From: CBDDBH01 sp965225625
GTDB taxonomy: Bacteria > Pseudomonadota > Gammaproteobacteria > JADZEE01
Length of the DNA: 64,000 nucleotides
Direction: 5' to 3'
Assembly: GCA_965225625.1 (NCBI GenBank)
Contig: CBDDBH010000017.1
Coordinates: 65,592 to 129,591, forward strand
The translations under genes were made by a program, and so were the position numbers. Shown piece after piece: positions 62,905 to 64,000 of this stretch. Within the stretch, counting starts at the first letter, position 1. Every line of letters begins with the position of its first letter. The notes under the pieces were generated by a model, which saw only the letters and a list, made by a program, of their open reading frames with translations, made no database searches and was not told the DNA's origin.

Positions 62905-63089
62905 TGAACGCGCCAGCCACCATCAATCCCGATCACGTCGTAGTACAGCCACAACGCGAACTCAATACTGCGATTACCTTCTGGCGGCAACGGATGCTCG
63001 ACGCCCATGAGCGTGGCGACAAAGCCGAGCGTCGACACGCGGGTGAACGTTTCATGTACCTGCTTCGAGTACGGGCGCAACGGCAATGA
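62904..63089 (+). CDS. Small hypothetical protein
   Basis: 61 residues; unrecognised. AAGGAGG at 62892-62898 sits 5 nt before ATG 62904. The sequence (PATINPDHVVVQPQRELNTAITFWRQRMLDAHERGDKAERRHAGERFMYLLRVRAQ) is helical and highly charged. The stop overlaps the ATG of the next gene (ATGA), so it is part of the same operon as the ATPase. Confidence 0.6.
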   Translation: MNAPATINPDHVVVQPQRELNTAITFWRQRMLDAHERGDKAERRHAGERFMYLLRVRAQRQ

Positions 63090-64000
63090 GTGAAGACAAA
63101 TCCTCACCTCAGGCAGTCAGACTCGTCGAGCTTGTCAATCAACATGCTGAGCTGTTCCACGATCCCGAGAATAAAGGGTATGCCGTTATCAACGTAAGCA
63201 ATCACCGCGAGACGTGGCCGATTAGATCGAAAGGCTTCCGCGAGTGGCTGTCACGTGAGTTCTACCGCACCGAAAAACGAGTTCCAAGTACCCAGGGAAT
63301 GCAGGACGCATTGGTTGCCATTGAAGGTGAAGCTGTTTTCGACGCGGACGAACACCCGATATTTACCCGTGTGGGGTTTCATGAGGGATCTATCTACGTT
63401 GACCTGGGCGGCAAGCACTGGGATTGCGTAGAAATAACCCCCGACGCACATTGGCTGCTACCAAAACCGGATGTCCGGTTTCGGCGTTTCAACGGTATGC
63501 GTCCGATCCCATGTCCTGATATTCATACCGCGGATCTAGACGCGTTGTGGCAATTTCTGAATGTTTCCAGCAGGGAAGATCAGGTACTCGTTGCGTCGTG
63601 GCTGGTCGGTGCCTACAGGCATTCAGGTCCGTATCCGATCTTGATCCTGCAAGGCGAACAAGGCACCGGAAAAACGGTCGCCTGTCGCGTTCTGCGCAGT
63701 CTTATAGATCCTTCCGTAGCGATGGTCAGAGCAATGCCCAGGAGCGAGCGGGATCTGATGATTGCCGCGCAGAATGGGTGGGTGCTGACATTCGACAATA
63801 TTTCCGGCATGCGTAGCTGGCTGAGTGACGCGCTGTGCCGGTTATCAACCGGGGGTGGGTTTGGTACTCGGGAATTGTATTCCGATTCGGACGAAGTTTT
63901 GATCGACGTTCAGCGCCCGATCATTTTGAACGGCATTGACAGCGTCGGTACCCGGCAGGATCTCCTGGATCGCTCGATTGTGATCAATCTAGACCCGATA
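63086..64000 (+). CDS. ATPase of replication-initiator/helicase type (3' end outside window)
   Basis: 305 codons are visible and the frame runs off the right edge. The Walker A motif GEQGTGKT is at residues 190-197 and a Walker B-like VLTFDN at about 233-238; a conserved N-terminal domain of about 160 residues precedes them. Later come CRLSTGGGFGTRELYSD and RPIILNGI, with an Arg in LLDRSIVI as a possible arginine finger. This resembles helicase/ATPase proteins of P4-like islands that act in element replication. It overlaps the upstream small gene by 4 bp. Confidence 0.8.
   Translation, partial: MSEDKSSPQAVRLVELVNQHAELFHDPENKGYAVINVSNHRETWPIRSKGFREWLSREFYRTEKRVPSTQGMQDALVAIEGEAVFDADEHPIFTRVGFHEGSIYVDLGGKHWDCVEITPDAHWLLPKPDVRFRRFNGMRPIPCPDIHTADLDALWQFLNVSSREDQVLVASWLVGAYRHSGPYPILILQGEQGTGKTVACRVLRSLIDPSVAMVRAMPRSERDLMIAAQNGWVLTFDNISGMRSWLSDALCRLSTGGGFGTRELYSDSDEVLIDVQRPIILNGIDSVGTRQDLLDRSIVINLDPI

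Overview
The window looks like a chromosomal segment of an aerobic proteobacterium, most likely a gammaproteobacterium (low confidence). The reasons are the roughly 55% GC impression, the RecQ with RQC and HRDC domains, a PAS-GGDEF-EAL protein, a P4-type integrase next to a tRNA gene, and the very high density of aerobic catabolic genes (Rieske oxygenases, GSTs, SDRs, LLM flavoproteins, amidohydrolases, TfdA-like dioxygenase). There is no rRNA and no CRISPR array. Family names rest on motifs and sequence recognition by eye; no database search was run.

Layout. 1-2.5 kb: the 3' part of a Rieske oxygenase gene followed by two GST genes. 2.6-3.3 kb: a frameshifted SDR gene. 3.5-8.8 kb: RecQ, a Tat-exported amine oxidase, an NmrA-like reductase and a TPR protein. 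8.8-9.7 kb: a gene desert with a decayed membrane-protein frame and a REP-like repeat. 9.7-14.2 kb: a GMC dehydrogenase with its small Tat subunit, then an alpha/beta hydrolase coupled to a cupin/JmjC-like protein. 14.2-19.8 kb: divergent MAPEG and HxlR genes, an O-methyltransferase-like gene, then an M48 protease overlapping the first of three tandem AIM24-family genes. 19.9-22.9 kb: an SDR lacking the catalytic Tyr and Lys, and a 695-residue envelope protein of unknown function.

23.3-30.9 kb holds five plus-strand genes whose types, sizes and order match acetophenone carboxylase (apc1-apc5): HyuA-like, small zinc-ribbon protein, HyuA-like, HyuB-like, and a fifth subunit. They are followed by LLM, cupin, amidohydrolase, AtoE-type transporter, amino-acid permease, meta-cleavage-type hydrolase, D-2-hydroxyacid dehydrogenase, TfdA-like dioxygenase and RidA genes (31-40.4 kb). 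A perfect 19-bp inverted repeat brackets the dehydrogenase and dioxygenase genes.

40.5-52.8 kb is one long minus-strand run that reads as an N-heterocycle catabolic operon. In transcription order it is: enamidase, 6-hydroxynicotinate reductase, an ApbE-like UPF0280 protein abutting it, a FAD subunit and a fused 2Fe-2S/molybdopterin hydroxylase, a decayed MFS transporter tail, an NTF2-like protein, two Rieske alpha subunits with a small unknown protein between them, and an amidase. A divergent MarR gene (probable regulator), two AA_synth paralogs and a second LLM gene lie at 52.9-55.6 kb. The first three enzymes are those of the reductive nicotinate route known from Eubacterium barkeri. Their continuation into a Rieske/amidase module is the most unusual feature of the window.

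55.5-59.8 kb: a PAS-PAS-GGDEF-EAL protein, a strong hairpin between divergent genes, a methyltransferase and an SDR. At 60.08 kb a tRNA-Cys(GCA) marks the edge of an integrative element. Phased GTCCA repeats, a P4-type integrase, an AlpA-like regulator, small accessory genes and the start of a replication-type ATPase fill 60.2-64 kb and run off the window.
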